Source of the DNA: Pirellulaceae bacterium
Lineage (GTDB): Bacteria; Planctomycetota; Planctomycetia; Pirellulales; Pirellulaceae
DNA length: 52,380 nt
Assembly: GCA_023382975.1 (NCBI GenBank)
Contig: JAHDXO010000068.1
Coordinates: 1 to 52,380 of the forward strand
Reading direction: 5' to 3'
Part shown: piece after piece, positions 34,608 to 43,069 of the stretch
How the letters are laid out: every line of letters begins with the position of its first letter
Position numbering within the stretch: position 1 is the first letter of the stretch
The notes under the pieces: generated by a model
Seen by the model: only the letters and a program-made list of their open reading frames with translations
What the model was told of the DNA's origin: nothing
Database searches by the model: none
Position numbers and translations under genes: made by a program

Positions 34608-36701
34608 ATGTCCGAGACCACTCAACAGAAGCCCGAGCGGCGTTTGTCGACGCCCGTCCAATTCGTCAAGGGCGTGGGGCCTCAGCGCGCCGAACTGCTC
34701 GAGCGGCTGAATCTGCGAACGGCGTCCGACCTGCTGTTCTACTTCCCCCGCGATTACCGCGACGCGAGCCAACTGGTACGGATCAGCCAGTTGCGGGAAC
34801 ACGAAACCGCCAGCGTCTTCGGAGTGGTCGAGGAAGTTGACTTGCGAAACACCGGGCCGGGGCGCTGCATGTTGGGGGCGCTGATTCGCCAGGAGAACGA
34901 GTATCTGCGGGCGGTCTGGTTCAACCAGCCGTGGGTCCAGCACCGGCTGGCGGTCGGCGCTGGCGTGCTGTTGGTCGGCGAGCCGCGGTTCAGCGGAGGC
35001 CGGTGGGAATTGGTGCATCCCCGCCTGGAGACGGTGGACGACGACGAAACGCCGACCGCGGGCCGCATCCTGCCGATCTACTCGCTGACCGAAGGGCTGA
35101 ACCAGTCGCAGATGCGCCGCATGGTGCAGGGAGTCTTGGACGATTACCGCGAGAGTCTCGTCGAAGTGTTCCCCGCCGAGTATCTCGCGCAGCATGACCT
35201 GCTGCCGATTCGCGAAGCCCTTCAGCACATTCACGCTCCGGAAGATCCACAGCGATTGGCCCAGGCCAGACGGCGCTTCATCTACCAGGAGCTGTTCGTG
35301 CTGCAACTGGCGTTGGCCCTGCGGCGACAAGTGTTGAGTCTCCGCTGCAACGCGCCGCCACTGCCGCTGTCGGCCAAGATCGACGCCCGCATCCGGCGCC
35401 TGTTTCCGTTTTCCCTGACCGAGGACCAGAACCGGGCGATCGAGGAGATTACTGCCGATCTTGCGCGGACCACGCCCATGAATCGCTTGTTGCACGGCGA
35501 TGTGGGAAGCGGCAAGACGGTTGTCGCCGAATACGCGATGCTGCTGGCGGTCGCTCATGGATTCCAGGCCGCGATGATGGCGCCGACCGAAATGCTCGCC
35601 CGGCAGCACGCCCGCACGCTGGCCCGCGATCTGGGCGAGAGCCGGGTACGAATCGTCGTGCTGACCGGCGGGTTGAGCGCCCCCGAACGCCGTCAGGCGG
35701 AAGAGGCAATCGCGTCCGGCCAGGTGGACTTGATCGTCGGCACTCACGCCTTGCTCGGCGATCAGCTTTCGTTCCGTCGGCTCGGGCTGGTCGTGATCGA
35801 CGAACAGCACCGGTTCGGCGTGCGGCAGCGAGCGGCCTTGCGGCGGGCGGACCTCGATCCGCACTACCTGGTGATGACGGCCACGCCCATCCCGCGCACC
35901 GTATCGATGACCATGTTCGGCGACCTGGACCTATCGACGCTGCGCGACAAACCGCCGGGCCGCGCCACGCTGCACACCTACTTGGGCGACGAAACGCGTC
36001 GCGAAGCCTGGTGGGATTTCTTCCGCCGCAAGCTGCGCGAGGGACGGCAGGGCTACGTCGTCGCGCCGTTGGTCGAAGCCTCGGAGTCGTCCGGGGTGGC
36101 CAGCGCCGAACAACTGCTCAGCACGCTTGCCCGCGGCCCGTTGAAGGACTTCCGTTTGGGTCTAGTCCACGGCCGGGTATCGCCCGCTGAACGCGAAGCG
36201 GTCATGACTTCGTTCCGCGAGGGTACGACGCAGGTTCTGGTGGCGACCAGCGTGATCGAAGTCGGCATCGACGTCCCCAACGCGACGCTGATGACCATCG
36301 AGGGCGGCGATCGCTTCGGATTGGCCCAGCTTCACCAGTTGCGGGGCCGGATCAGCCGGGGCGTCCACCCGGGCTACCTGTGCGTGTTCGCCGCAGCCGA
36401 TTCGGAGGAAGCCCGCCAACGGTTGGCCGCCTTCGAGCGTTCCAACGACGGTTTCGAACTGGCCGACATCGATTTCCAACTGCGCGGCCCCGGCGACTTG
36501 TTCGGCACCCGGCAGCACGGTCTGCCGCCGCTGCGCATCGCCGATCTGAACCGCGACGAGCGGGTGTTGGAAGAAGCGCGGCGCGACGCCCAACAACTGG
36601 TCGCCTCGCACCCGCAGTTGCACGAAACGGAATTCCGCCAACTGCACCGCATGGCCACCCACCGCTACGGCCGAGCCCTCGACTTGGCCGACGTCGGCTG
36701 A
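34608..36701 (+). CDS. recG: ATP-dependent DNA helicase RecG
   Basis: 697-residue cytoplasmic helicase that remodels stalled forks and Holliday junctions. Order: N-terminal helix, wedge/OB domain (STPVQFVKGVGPQRAELL; LFYFPRDYRD), then the superfamily 2 motor with Walker A GDVGSGKT (about 297-304), DEQHRFGVRQR (about 397, motif II), MTATPIPRT (motif III), and the C-terminal motifs VGIDVPNATLM, QLHQLRGRISRG and RGPGDLFGTRQHG (TRG). The length equals a full RecG. The start is the ATG at 34608 with GGCAGG close upstream. It sits seven bases after the oxidoreductase gene, probably only by read-through transcription. Confidence 0.97.
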   Translation: MSETTQQKPERRLSTPVQFVKGVGPQRAELLERLNLRTASDLLFYFPRDYRDASQLVRISQLREHETASVFGVVEEVDLRNTGPGRCMLGALIRQENEYLRAVWFNQPWVQHRLAVGAGVLLVGEPRFSGGRWELVHPRLETVDDDETPTAGRILPIYSLTEGLNQSQMRRMVQGVLDDYRESLVEVFPAEYLAQHDLLPIREALQHIHAPEDPQRLAQARRRFIYQELFVLQLALALRRQVLSLRCNAPPLPLSAKIDARIRRLFPFSLTEDQNRAIEEITADLARTTPMNRLLHGDVGSGKTVVAEYAMLLAVAHGFQAAMMAPTEMLARQHARTLARDLGESRVRIVVLTGGLSAPERRQAEEAIASGQVDLIVGTHALLGDQLSFRRLGLVVIDEQHRFGVRQRAALRRADLDPHYLVMTATPIPRTVSMTMFGDLDLSTLRDKPPGRATLHTYLGDETRREAWWDFFRRKLREGRQGYVVAPLVEASESSGVASAEQLLSTLARGPLKDFRLGLVHGRVSPAEREAVMTSFREGTTQVLVATSVIEVGIDVPNATLMTIEGGDRFGLAQLHQLRGRISRGVHPGYLCVFAAADSEEARQRLAAFERSNDGFELADIDFQLRGPGDLFGTRQHGLPPLRIADLNRDERVLEEARRDAQQLVASHPQLHETEFRQLHRMATHRYGRALDLADVG

Positions 36702-36707
36702 CTCTCG

Positions 36708-37130
36708 CCCGCCACCGCGGCGGCAAGGTGACTGGTGGCTACGGGACGGTCGTCCCCGCCGACCCCGCGTCGAATGGCGTGGGCTCAAGGTCATCGGCAG
36801 CCTTGATTGGCGGTATTCCGAAGCACAACCGCCGAAACTTGCATCATGGTTCGCCCCGAAGGGGCAGCCCCATACCAGCCCAGGGCAACGCCCTGGGTTG
36901 AGGTAAGAAATGGGCGTCCTGAGCCCTGAAAGGGCGGCACAGGCCGCCGACGCCACCTGTTGTCCTGCCCTTTCAGGGCGATCGGATTCGATTGTCTCCG
37001 CAACCCAGGGCGATGCCCTGGGCTGATTTGTTCAGGCCCCTTCGGGGCGACATCTGTGGACTGCGAGCAGCTTTTCCTCCGTTAAGTCCCCGCCGACCAC
37101 GCGTCGGCGGAAGAGTGACTGGACAGCTAC
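36708..37130. repeat. Imperfect direct repeats flanking an inverted-repeat element
   Basis: A 35-base block at 36708-36742 (CCCGCCACCGCGGCGG... GTGACTGG..GGCTAC) recurs as an imperfect copy at 37088-37130 on the same strand. The two copies bracket the nested inverted repeat. Apart from these repeats the 425 bases between recG and the next gene hold no feature I can support. The second copy covers the stop codon of the minus-strand propeller gene. Confidence 0.5.
36851..37050. repeat. Nested inverted-repeat element (MITE/REP-like)
   Basis: Three pairs of inverted arms are nested. The outer pair CGCCCCGAAGGGGC (36852-36865) / 37036-37049 matches 14 of 14. The middle pair 36877-36900 / 37001-37024 matches 23 of 24. 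The inner pair GCCCTGAAAGGGCGG (36923-36937) / 36966-36980 matches 14 of 15. Each arm is itself a small palindrome. The whole 200-base unit could fold into one long cruciform-like RNA or DNA structure. It has no coding capacity of note. Confidence 0.85.
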
Positions 37131-40100
37131 TCGGTCGGCTTCGCGTAGCAGCGGATGCGGCCGTCCGTGCCGCTCCAGTACAGGCGGTTGCGAGCGACAG
37201 CCAGACCATCGTGGATCGGCGGGCAGTCCAAGGGCCATTGGGCAACCGGCCGGCCTTCCGCGGCGGTAACGATCCAGAGCACGCCTCCCCGCCGACCGTC
37301 CAAGGACGCCAACGCGTCGCGCGGATCGCTGTCGTCCAGAGGTCCGGCCAGCAGCAGGTGCTCGCCGGCCAACACCATCGCCTGCGGCCGGAAGGGCACG
37401 CGGAACCGCCATGCGGTTTGATCGGTGGGCAAGGCGTACAGCTTCTGGCCCGGCAACTCGCGATCGGCGGTCCGGCCCGCCAGGACCGCGTAACCCTCGC
37501 CGCTGTTGAATCCTCCCTCGCGGCTGTTCGCTTCGAACACGCGCACGGCGTATCCCATGTCGTCGCGGAAGACCAGATACTGGCCGACGATCTGGCCGTA
37601 GGCCCAATACATCCGCCGATGCCAATCGCCGTCCAGCATGCCCGTCGTCGTGTACAAACGGCGGCCGGGAAAGTGATTGAAGAAGCCGCGGTGCAGGAAC
37701 GCCGGATCGTCCATCACGGCATGCCGTTCCGCATGAGGCAGATTGTCCCAGTACTTGACATCCCCTCCGCCTCCTTCGCCTTCCCCGCCCGGATCCCGAT
37801 AGAAATTCGGTTGCTGATCCTCCATCTCGCCGAGCGAGGCATCCATCCGCAACTCGCGCAGGTAGAGAGCGTCCCCGTCGGCGGCCAGGACATCGGACGA
37901 TGTGCCCGGCATAGTGAAGCCCGGGTTCGGTGTCTCCCGCGACGTGCCCGTCTCGGGGCCGGGCCACGGACCTTGGATCGAACGCTCGTAGCGCAACCGG
38001 CCGGTCGCCAAGTCCAGGCCGCAGAGTGTCAGGCCACCATCGAGAAACGAATTGCGTCCTGCCACCGCGTAGACAACTCCATCTTTGACCAACACGCTGC
38101 CCGAGACCGGCCATGCGGACTCGAGCTGCCCGTGCGCGCCGACCAAGCGATCGGCCGGCGCCGCGCGGAATCGCCACGCGAGGACGCCGTCCTCGGCGCG
38201 CAAGCAGTACACATACCCGTCGCGGCACCCCAGCACGGCCAGCCCGCGCTCGATCGTGGGCGGCGAATCGATCCGCGCTCCGGCGGTGAACGTCCAACGA
38301 ACCCGGCCGCTTTCGGCGTCCAACGCGTACAACGTATGCCGGTCTGACGCGGCCACGAAGACCGCGCCTTGGGCGACGACCGGAGCCGTCAGCGGACCGT
38401 CGAGCGGTGTCGCCCACTTCTCGGAAAGCCGATCCGGCAGAGGTGTCAGCGTGCCGCCGCTGCGGGCTGGATCGTGCCGATAGGTTGGCCAGTCCGCCGA
38501 GTGGGACTCGCTGTCCGGCAGTTCCCGGATCGCCTCGTACGCCGGCCCCTGCGCAAGACGCGCATCGGCCTCGGACTTGGCGGCAGCACTTCCTCGATCC
38601 GGCGCCAACGCGTACAAGCCTCGCACCGCCGACTCGCTGTAGCAGCGGCACGAGTGCTGCCCGGCATACAGCAATCCGTTGGCCGGAATCACGCCGCGCC
38701 GGCAGGGGCCGCGAACCCAGTTGTGCCAGGCCACTTCGCCGCTGGCCAAGTCGACGAAATCGGCGCCGCGCTCCTTGCCGATGATGAACCGGCAAGTCGC
38801 TCGGCTGTAGTAACACCGGGCGTGATGCCCGACAAAGCGGATCGCCGGCGCATCGATCTCGTCCAACAGCCGGCCCGTGCGGGGATCGAGCGTCTGGACC
38901 ACGCCCTCCCGAGTCTTCAGGATCCAGATCCGATCTCGCAGGAGGAACGGCCCGCCGCCACTGGCGAAAGGCCCCGCCGAGTGATCGGTCTGCCACAGCG
39001 GCCGACCATCTTCGAGCGAGAAGGCCAGCCAAGTCGTTTTGCGGTTGATGCTGGACGGCCCCAGCAGGATGCCCGCGCCGACCTGCAGCGGCCCGTCGAA
39101 CGGCCCAGGCCGCGCGGCCTGGTTGCCGTCCGATGCCCAGACCGAATCGCCTGTCTGCAAATCCAGGCATGCCAATCCCTGGCGACGGTCGGTAAGCAGG
39201 TAAACCCGGCCGTCCTTGGCGGACGGGTAACTGCCCTCGACCCGCCACCGCACGCCCCCTGTCTCCGGTTCCACGGCGCAGACCTGACGATCGTCGCCGA
39301 CCAGCAACAGCCCGTCGGCAAACACCGTCTTTTTTGGCGACGGCGTGTCGGAAAACGTTCGCAGCACTTCCCCCGTCGCGGCGTCGAGCATCGTCACCGG
39401 CTGTCGCGCACCCAACGGCACGAACAACCGGTCGCCGGTCGCCACCATCGTCTGCATCGACTCGGGGCCACGGCCACCCGTGCCGCTGCTGAACACACCC
39501 CAGGAGAATTCGTCCGCCAGTCGCTGCGCCTCGGGATTGCGGCGGGAGGCGTCCCACACGCCGCTGGCCCATTCGGGAAGCTCCCGGCGCCAAAGCTCGA
39601 TGCCGTTGAACGCATCGCGGGCGATCAGCATCCAACGGTCGGCGATGTTGAACGTCGAGGTCGGCGTCTCGTCCTCGACCGTAAACAGACGGCCCCCCGC
39701 GGTCACCGCCGCTCCCACACGCGGACCCCAGTGTTGTTTCGAGTAGCGGGGCCCGGCGAGCCACTGCACTTCGCGCGGCGGTCCCACAAGCTCGTCCTGC
39801 GAGACCGGGTTTCCGTCCGGACCACCGTCCCAATGCGACCAGTCGTCCATCTCAGCCGGCCACGGCTTGACGATCTTGTCCGCCGTCCTTCGGCCATCCT
39901 CCGAAACGACCAGCGCCGTTCCGCCGGGACTCAGGACGCGCAGAATCTCGTCCTTGTCCAGCGACACCCGCCCATCGATCACCAGCAGGTTCACCAGATT
40001 GTCCGCGTAGGGCAAATTGCGGTTGTTCCAGCAGAAGACCGAGACGGTTCCGTAACGGCCCAACGACTGGATGTACTCTCGGGCCGCGGCCACGTTGGCC

Positions 40101-40345
40101 GGCTCGCGCTCCAGCCCGTGGACCAAGCCGTTCATGGCCGCGCCCAAGGCAGCGGTCAAACGCCCGTCTCCCGCGCCGACGTGAACACACAGCCCGCCTC
40201 GGTCACCGGCCTGCTGCAAAATCGCGCGGGCGATCGCTGGCGAATCGTCCGCGGCATGTTGCTCGGCAGAACCGCCGGGCTTCGGCAATACGAAATACAA
40301 AACCACGGCGATCGCCGCGGCGGCAAAAACCGGAGAATAACGCAC
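37127..40345 (-). CDS. Membrane-anchored methyltransferase-fold / PQQ-like propeller fusion
   Basis: 1072 residues. A signal anchor (about 5-22, FAAAAIAVVLYFVL) is followed at about 40-155 by a Rossmann-type class I methyltransferase-like domain (CVHVGAGDGRLTAALG; HGLEREPANVAAA; GGTALVV). The remaining ~900 residues are PQQ-like beta-propeller blades (IELWRRELPEW, GRLFTVEDE, TLYALDAESGRVRWTF, YVYCLRAEDGVLAWRF). Six cysteines cluster at about 570-610 (CYYSRATC, CRCYSES). The start is the GTG at 40345, seven bases after GGGAGG; a TTG at 40360 is less likely. It begins 18 bases after the DUF1080 gene stops, forming a two-gene unit. Whether the methyltransferase domain is active outside the cytoplasm is doubtful. 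Confidence 0.85.
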   Translation of the reverse strand: MRYSPVFAAAAIAVVLYFVLPKPGGSAEQHAADDSPAIARAILQQAGDRGGLCVHVGAGDGRLTAALGAAMNGLVHGLEREPANVAAAREYIQSLGRYGTVSVFCWNNRNLPYADNLVNLLVIDGRVSLDKDEILRVLSPGGTALVVSEDGRRTADKIVKPWPAEMDDWSHWDGGPDGNPVSQDELVGPPREVQWLAGPRYSKQHWGPRVGAAVTAGGRLFTVEDETPTSTFNIADRWMLIARDAFNGIELWRRELPEWASGVWDASRRNPEAQRLADEFSWGVFSSGTGGRGPESMQTMVATGDRLFVPLGARQPVTMLDAATGEVLRTFSDTPSPKKTVFADGLLLVGDDRQVCAVEPETGGVRWRVEGSYPSAKDGRVYLLTDRRQGLACLDLQTGDSVWASDGNQAARPGPFDGPLQVGAGILLGPSSINRKTTWLAFSLEDGRPLWQTDHSAGPFASGGGPFLLRDRIWILKTREGVVQTLDPRTGRLLDEIDAPAIRFVGHHARCYYSRATCRFIIGKERGADFVDLASGEVAWHNWVRGPCRRGVIPANGLLYAGQHSCRCYSESAVRGLYALAPDRGSAAAKSEADARLAQGPAYEAIRELPDSESHSADWPTYRHDPARSGGTLTPLPDRLSEKWATPLDGPLTAPVVAQGAVFVAASDRHTLYALDAESGRVRWTFTAGARIDSPPTIERGLAVLGCRDGYVYCLRAEDGVLAWRFRAAPADRLVGAHGQLESAWPVSGSVLVKDGVVYAVAGRNSFLDGGLTLCGLDLATGRLRYERSIQGPWPGPETGTSRETPNPGFTMPGTSSDVLAADGDALYLRELRMDASLGEMEDQQPNFYRDPGGEGEGGGGDVKYWDNLPHAERHAVMDDPAFLHRGFFNHFPGRRLYTTTGMLDGDWHRRMYWAYGQIVGQYLVFRDDMGYAVRVFEANSREGGFNSGEGYAVLAGRTADRELPGQKLYALPTDQTAWRFRVPFRPQAMVLAGEHLLLAGPLDDSDPRDALASLDGRRGGVLWIVTAAEGRPVAQWPLDCPPIHDGLAVARNRLYWSGTDGRIRCYAKPTE

Positions 40346-40362
40346 GGCCGGACCTCCCAAGG

Positions 40363-41205
40363 TTACTCGACGACTGGCGCGGTCTGTTCAGGCGTGGTGA
40401 TGCCGGGGGGCAGCTCCAGGATACGGATGTTGCGGAAATGGATCTCCGAACCTTCGGATTCCAGGCACAGGTAGCCTTTGCGCACCGAAGAATCGCGGAT
40501 GGAATTGACGAACTTTCCGTTGATCGCCAGTTTGACCGTGCCATCGACGCACACCACGTCGTACGTGTTCCACTCGCCCTTTCCCTTGCAGCGCAGCTCC
40601 CACGACATGCTGCGGCTGCCGCGCGGATTGTCGGGCGTAGCGGTCAGGCCGCCGGCCCCGAACAGTTCGCCGGAGATGTAGCCGATGTGCTGAGGCTCGC
40701 CGTCCTTCGTCCGGTTCAGGTTGACCCAATCGAGTTCCAGCATCTGCACCTCCATCCCCTTGGGCAGCCTTCTGCCCGGAGCTACCGAGCCTTCGCTCCA
40801 GACAAAGACGCCCGAGTTGCCGCCGGCTTTCATGTGACGCCACTCGATGTGCAGGATGAAATTCTCGTATTGCTTTTCCGAACGCATCACGCCGATCGGC
40901 TGGCCGCTGCAAACCAGCAGGCCGTCCTTGACCGTCCAGGTGTCCGGAGCGGTGTTGACGTTCACCCAGCCCGTCAGATCACGGCCGTTGAACAGATCGA
41001 CAAACTGCGGAACGTCGGCGGACGCTTCCGCCGCCTCATCGTTGACAGTGGCCCCCGGGCGCCGAACGGGGGTCTCGACGTCAGCGGGCGAGGACGCTTC
41101 CGCCGTTTGGTTAGCAGCCTCGGACGCAACGGACGGCGCGACGAGCGGTCCGACCAACACGCACAGCACCAACATGCACGACCACCGCGACATGACGTTT
41201 CTCAT
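40363..41205 (-). CDS. DUF1080 (3-keto-disaccharide hydrolase-like) exported protein
   Basis: 280 residues with a signal peptide (MSRWSCMLVLCVLVGPLVAPSVA). After an acidic, Ala/Glu-rich linker, the jelly-roll domain begins FVDLFNGRDLTGW and continues with DGLLVCSGQPIGVMRSEKQYENFILHIEWRH and GGNSGVFVWSE. These are standard DUF1080 landmarks. Members include enzymes cleaving 3-keto-glycosides after sugar oxidation, and others only bind sugars. The start is the ATG at 41205, with GGAG seven bases upstream. It is the first gene of a two-gene unit with the methyltransferase/propeller fusion. The planctomycete expansion of this family fits the suggested host. Confidence 0.88.
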   Translation of the reverse strand: MRNVMSRWSCMLVLCVLVGPLVAPSVASEAANQTAEASSPADVETPVRRPGATVNDEAAEASADVPQFVDLFNGRDLTGWVNVNTAPDTWTVKDGLLVCSGQPIGVMRSEKQYENFILHIEWRHMKAGGNSGVFVWSEGSVAPGRRLPKGMEVQMLELDWVNLNRTKDGEPQHIGYISGELFGAGGLTATPDNPRGSRSMSWELRCKGKGEWNTYDVVCVDGTVKLAINGKFVNSIRDSSVRKGYLCLESEGSEIHFRNIRILELPPGITTPEQTAPVVE

Positions 41206-41354
41206 GGCTGACTCCACATTCGAAGGAAAGGTGTCACAGTCTCTTCTGCCGCAGTCAGAATAGAGCAGTCGCCGTGTTCTGAACAGACGGGAACCCGAGC
41301 CGGCTCTCGACATCGGTTCTGGCTTCGCGTATGGTTGAGCTCGGCAAGTGAATC

Positions 41355-41460
41355 ACCGTCGGATTGTCGATGTGGTCATCACGCTCCGTCGTGATGACGT
41401 TTCGTCACGACGGAACGTGATGTCGTTTCGTCGCGGCGGAGCGCGACGACTACAGATTTG
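41355..41460. repeat. Dispersed palindromic repeat, copy 2
   Basis: Same family as 75-150, with three palindromic units here (CATCACGCTCCGTCGTGATG, CGTCACGACGGAACGTGATG, CGTCGCGGCGGAGCGCGACG) followed by ACTACAGATTTG. The repeat fills the centre of the 306-base gap between the DUF1080 gene and the second ceramidase-like gene; I see no gene in the rest of the gap. Confidence 0.82.
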
Positions 41461-41511
41461 GCGACAGCTATTTGCCTGCCGATACTTCAACAAACAAGGA
41501 GATGAGCCATC

Positions 41512-43029
41512 ATGAGCATCGCACGGTTCCTGGTGGGCGGATGGCTGGCGACAATCTGCCTCGGTGCGTGTATCGCTTCTGCCGAAACGCCCCGCAGCGG
41601 CCGGCTTTCCTTCGGGTGGGCCAGCGCCAGCATCACCCCGGAACAGCCGGTCGCCATCGGCGGCCAGTATCACACGCGGATCAGCGGCCAGGTCCACGAC
41701 CCTCTGACGGCGACCGCGCTGGCCATCGAAACGTCCGACGATCATGGCGTGATCGACCAGACGGTTTTCGTCTCGTGCGATCTTTCGCTGGTGCGCGGTC
41801 AGACCCAGCAGCGGGTGCGCGAACTGGTCCAACGCCGGGCGCCGGATCTGGACGTGAACAAGATTGTCATTTCGGCCACCCATACGCACACCGCGCCCGC
41901 CTTGACCGATGCCGACGAAACGGACTTGCACCCCTACGACTTCATCGGCAGTTGGGCGTATCGAATCCCGGCCGAACAATCCGGTGTGATGCGGCCCGCC
42001 CAATACTTGGCGTTTCTCGAACAGCGGCTGAGCGAAGTGGTGGTCAATGCCTGGAAGGCGAGGCGCCCCGGCAGCATGAGCTTCGCGCTCAGCCACGCCA
42101 GCATCGCCCGCAATCGCCGGGCGGTGTACGCGGACGGAACGGCCCGCATGTACGGCAACACGAGCGACCCGGGGTTTTCGCATCTCGAGGGAGTCTCGGA
42201 TGATTCGGTCGACGTGCTGTTCTTCTGGCGCGATCGCGGGCAACCGGAGGGGATGATCGTCAACGTGTATTGCCCGGCTCAGGAAGTCGAGGGCGAGACC
42301 TATCTGTCGGCGGATTTCTGGTACGACGCGCGAACGAGGTTGCGCGAGAAATACCACGCGGATCTGCAGATCCTGCCGTGGGTCGGGGCCAGCGGCGACC
42401 AGTCGCCGCATCTGCTGTGGAACCAACAAGCCGAAGCGGCCCTGCGCCAACAACGGAAGCTCAGTCCGCGCGAGGAGATCGCGCGGCGCATCGTGCGGGC
42501 CGTCGATGATGCGTACGAGACGGTTCACGGTTCCGATGCGTTCGCCGAACTTTCGTTCGAGCACCGCGTCGAGCGCGTGCCATTGCCGGTTTGGCAGGTT
42601 TCCGACGAGCGGTACGCGCAGTCGCTGGCCATCTTCGAAGCCGGCAAACACAACACGGACCAACTGTCCAGCCCCGACTATATCAACTGGCGGGTCAGCC
42701 GGACGATGGTGGCCCGGTACGAACATCAGAAGCAAGATCCGCACTTCCGTGCCGAACTGCACCTGCTGCGTCTCGGCCCCCTGGCCGTCGTGACAAACCC
42801 GTTCGAGCTGTACGCCGACTTCGGCCTACGGATCAAGGCCCGCAGTCCGGCGGTCCAGACGTGCGTCGTCCAATTGACCGCCGACTGCGCCGGCTACCTG
42901 CCGACCGAGCGGGCGGTCCAGGGGGGCGGATACAGCGCGAGAATCGACGACGGCGTCGTGGGGCCAGAGGGCGGAAACGTCCTCGTGGACCGGACGGTTT
43001 CCGTCCTGCAGCAGATGTTCTCGCCGTGA
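41512..43029 (+). CDS. Neutral/alkaline ceramidase-like exported protein (paralogue 2)
   Basis: 505 residues, signal peptide 1-24 (ending CIASA). The zinc-site block ISATHTHTAP (His124, His126) is present, and VGASGDQSPHL keeps the serine (Ser298) in the GDxSP position used as nucleophile by neutral ceramidases. This copy therefore looks more likely to be a working amidase than the one at 28602-30074, with which it shares the fold and only low overall identity. The C-terminal beta-sandwich (LRLGPLAVVTNPFELYADFGLRIK) is also family-like. The start is the ATG at 41512 with AAGGAG about ten bases upstream. It is 40 bases before the beta-helix gene on the same strand, so co-transcription is likely. 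Substrate unproven. Confidence 0.83.
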   Translation: MSIARFLVGGWLATICLGACIASAETPRSGRLSFGWASASITPEQPVAIGGQYHTRISGQVHDPLTATALAIETSDDHGVIDQTVFVSCDLSLVRGQTQQRVRELVQRRAPDLDVNKIVISATHTHTAPALTDADETDLHPYDFIGSWAYRIPAEQSGVMRPAQYLAFLEQRLSEVVVNAWKARRPGSMSFALSHASIARNRRAVYADGTARMYGNTSDPGFSHLEGVSDDSVDVLFFWRDRGQPEGMIVNVYCPAQEVEGETYLSADFWYDARTRLREKYHADLQILPWVGASGDQSPHLLWNQQAEAALRQQRKLSPREEIARRIVRAVDDAYETVHGSDAFAELSFEHRVERVPLPVWQVSDERYAQSLAIFEAGKHNTDQLSSPDYINWRVSRTMVARYEHQKQDPHFRAELHLLRLGPLAVVTNPFELYADFGLRIKARSPAVQTCVVQLTADCAGYLPTERAVQGGGYSARIDDGVVGPEGGNVLVDRTVSVLQQMFSP

Positions 43030-43069
43030 CCAGCCATAGCGAATGACCAACTTGACGGAGAAACGAACG

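Noticed and set aside
32141..34621. An 826-codon open frame opposite the FAD oxidoreductase
   Set aside because: The sense frame carries the FAD motifs and signal peptide; the antisense product has no family features.
36851..37050. Possible insertion sequence or tRNA/attachment site
   Set aside because: No transposase or tRNA-like clover-leaf is encoded; only nested palindromes are present.
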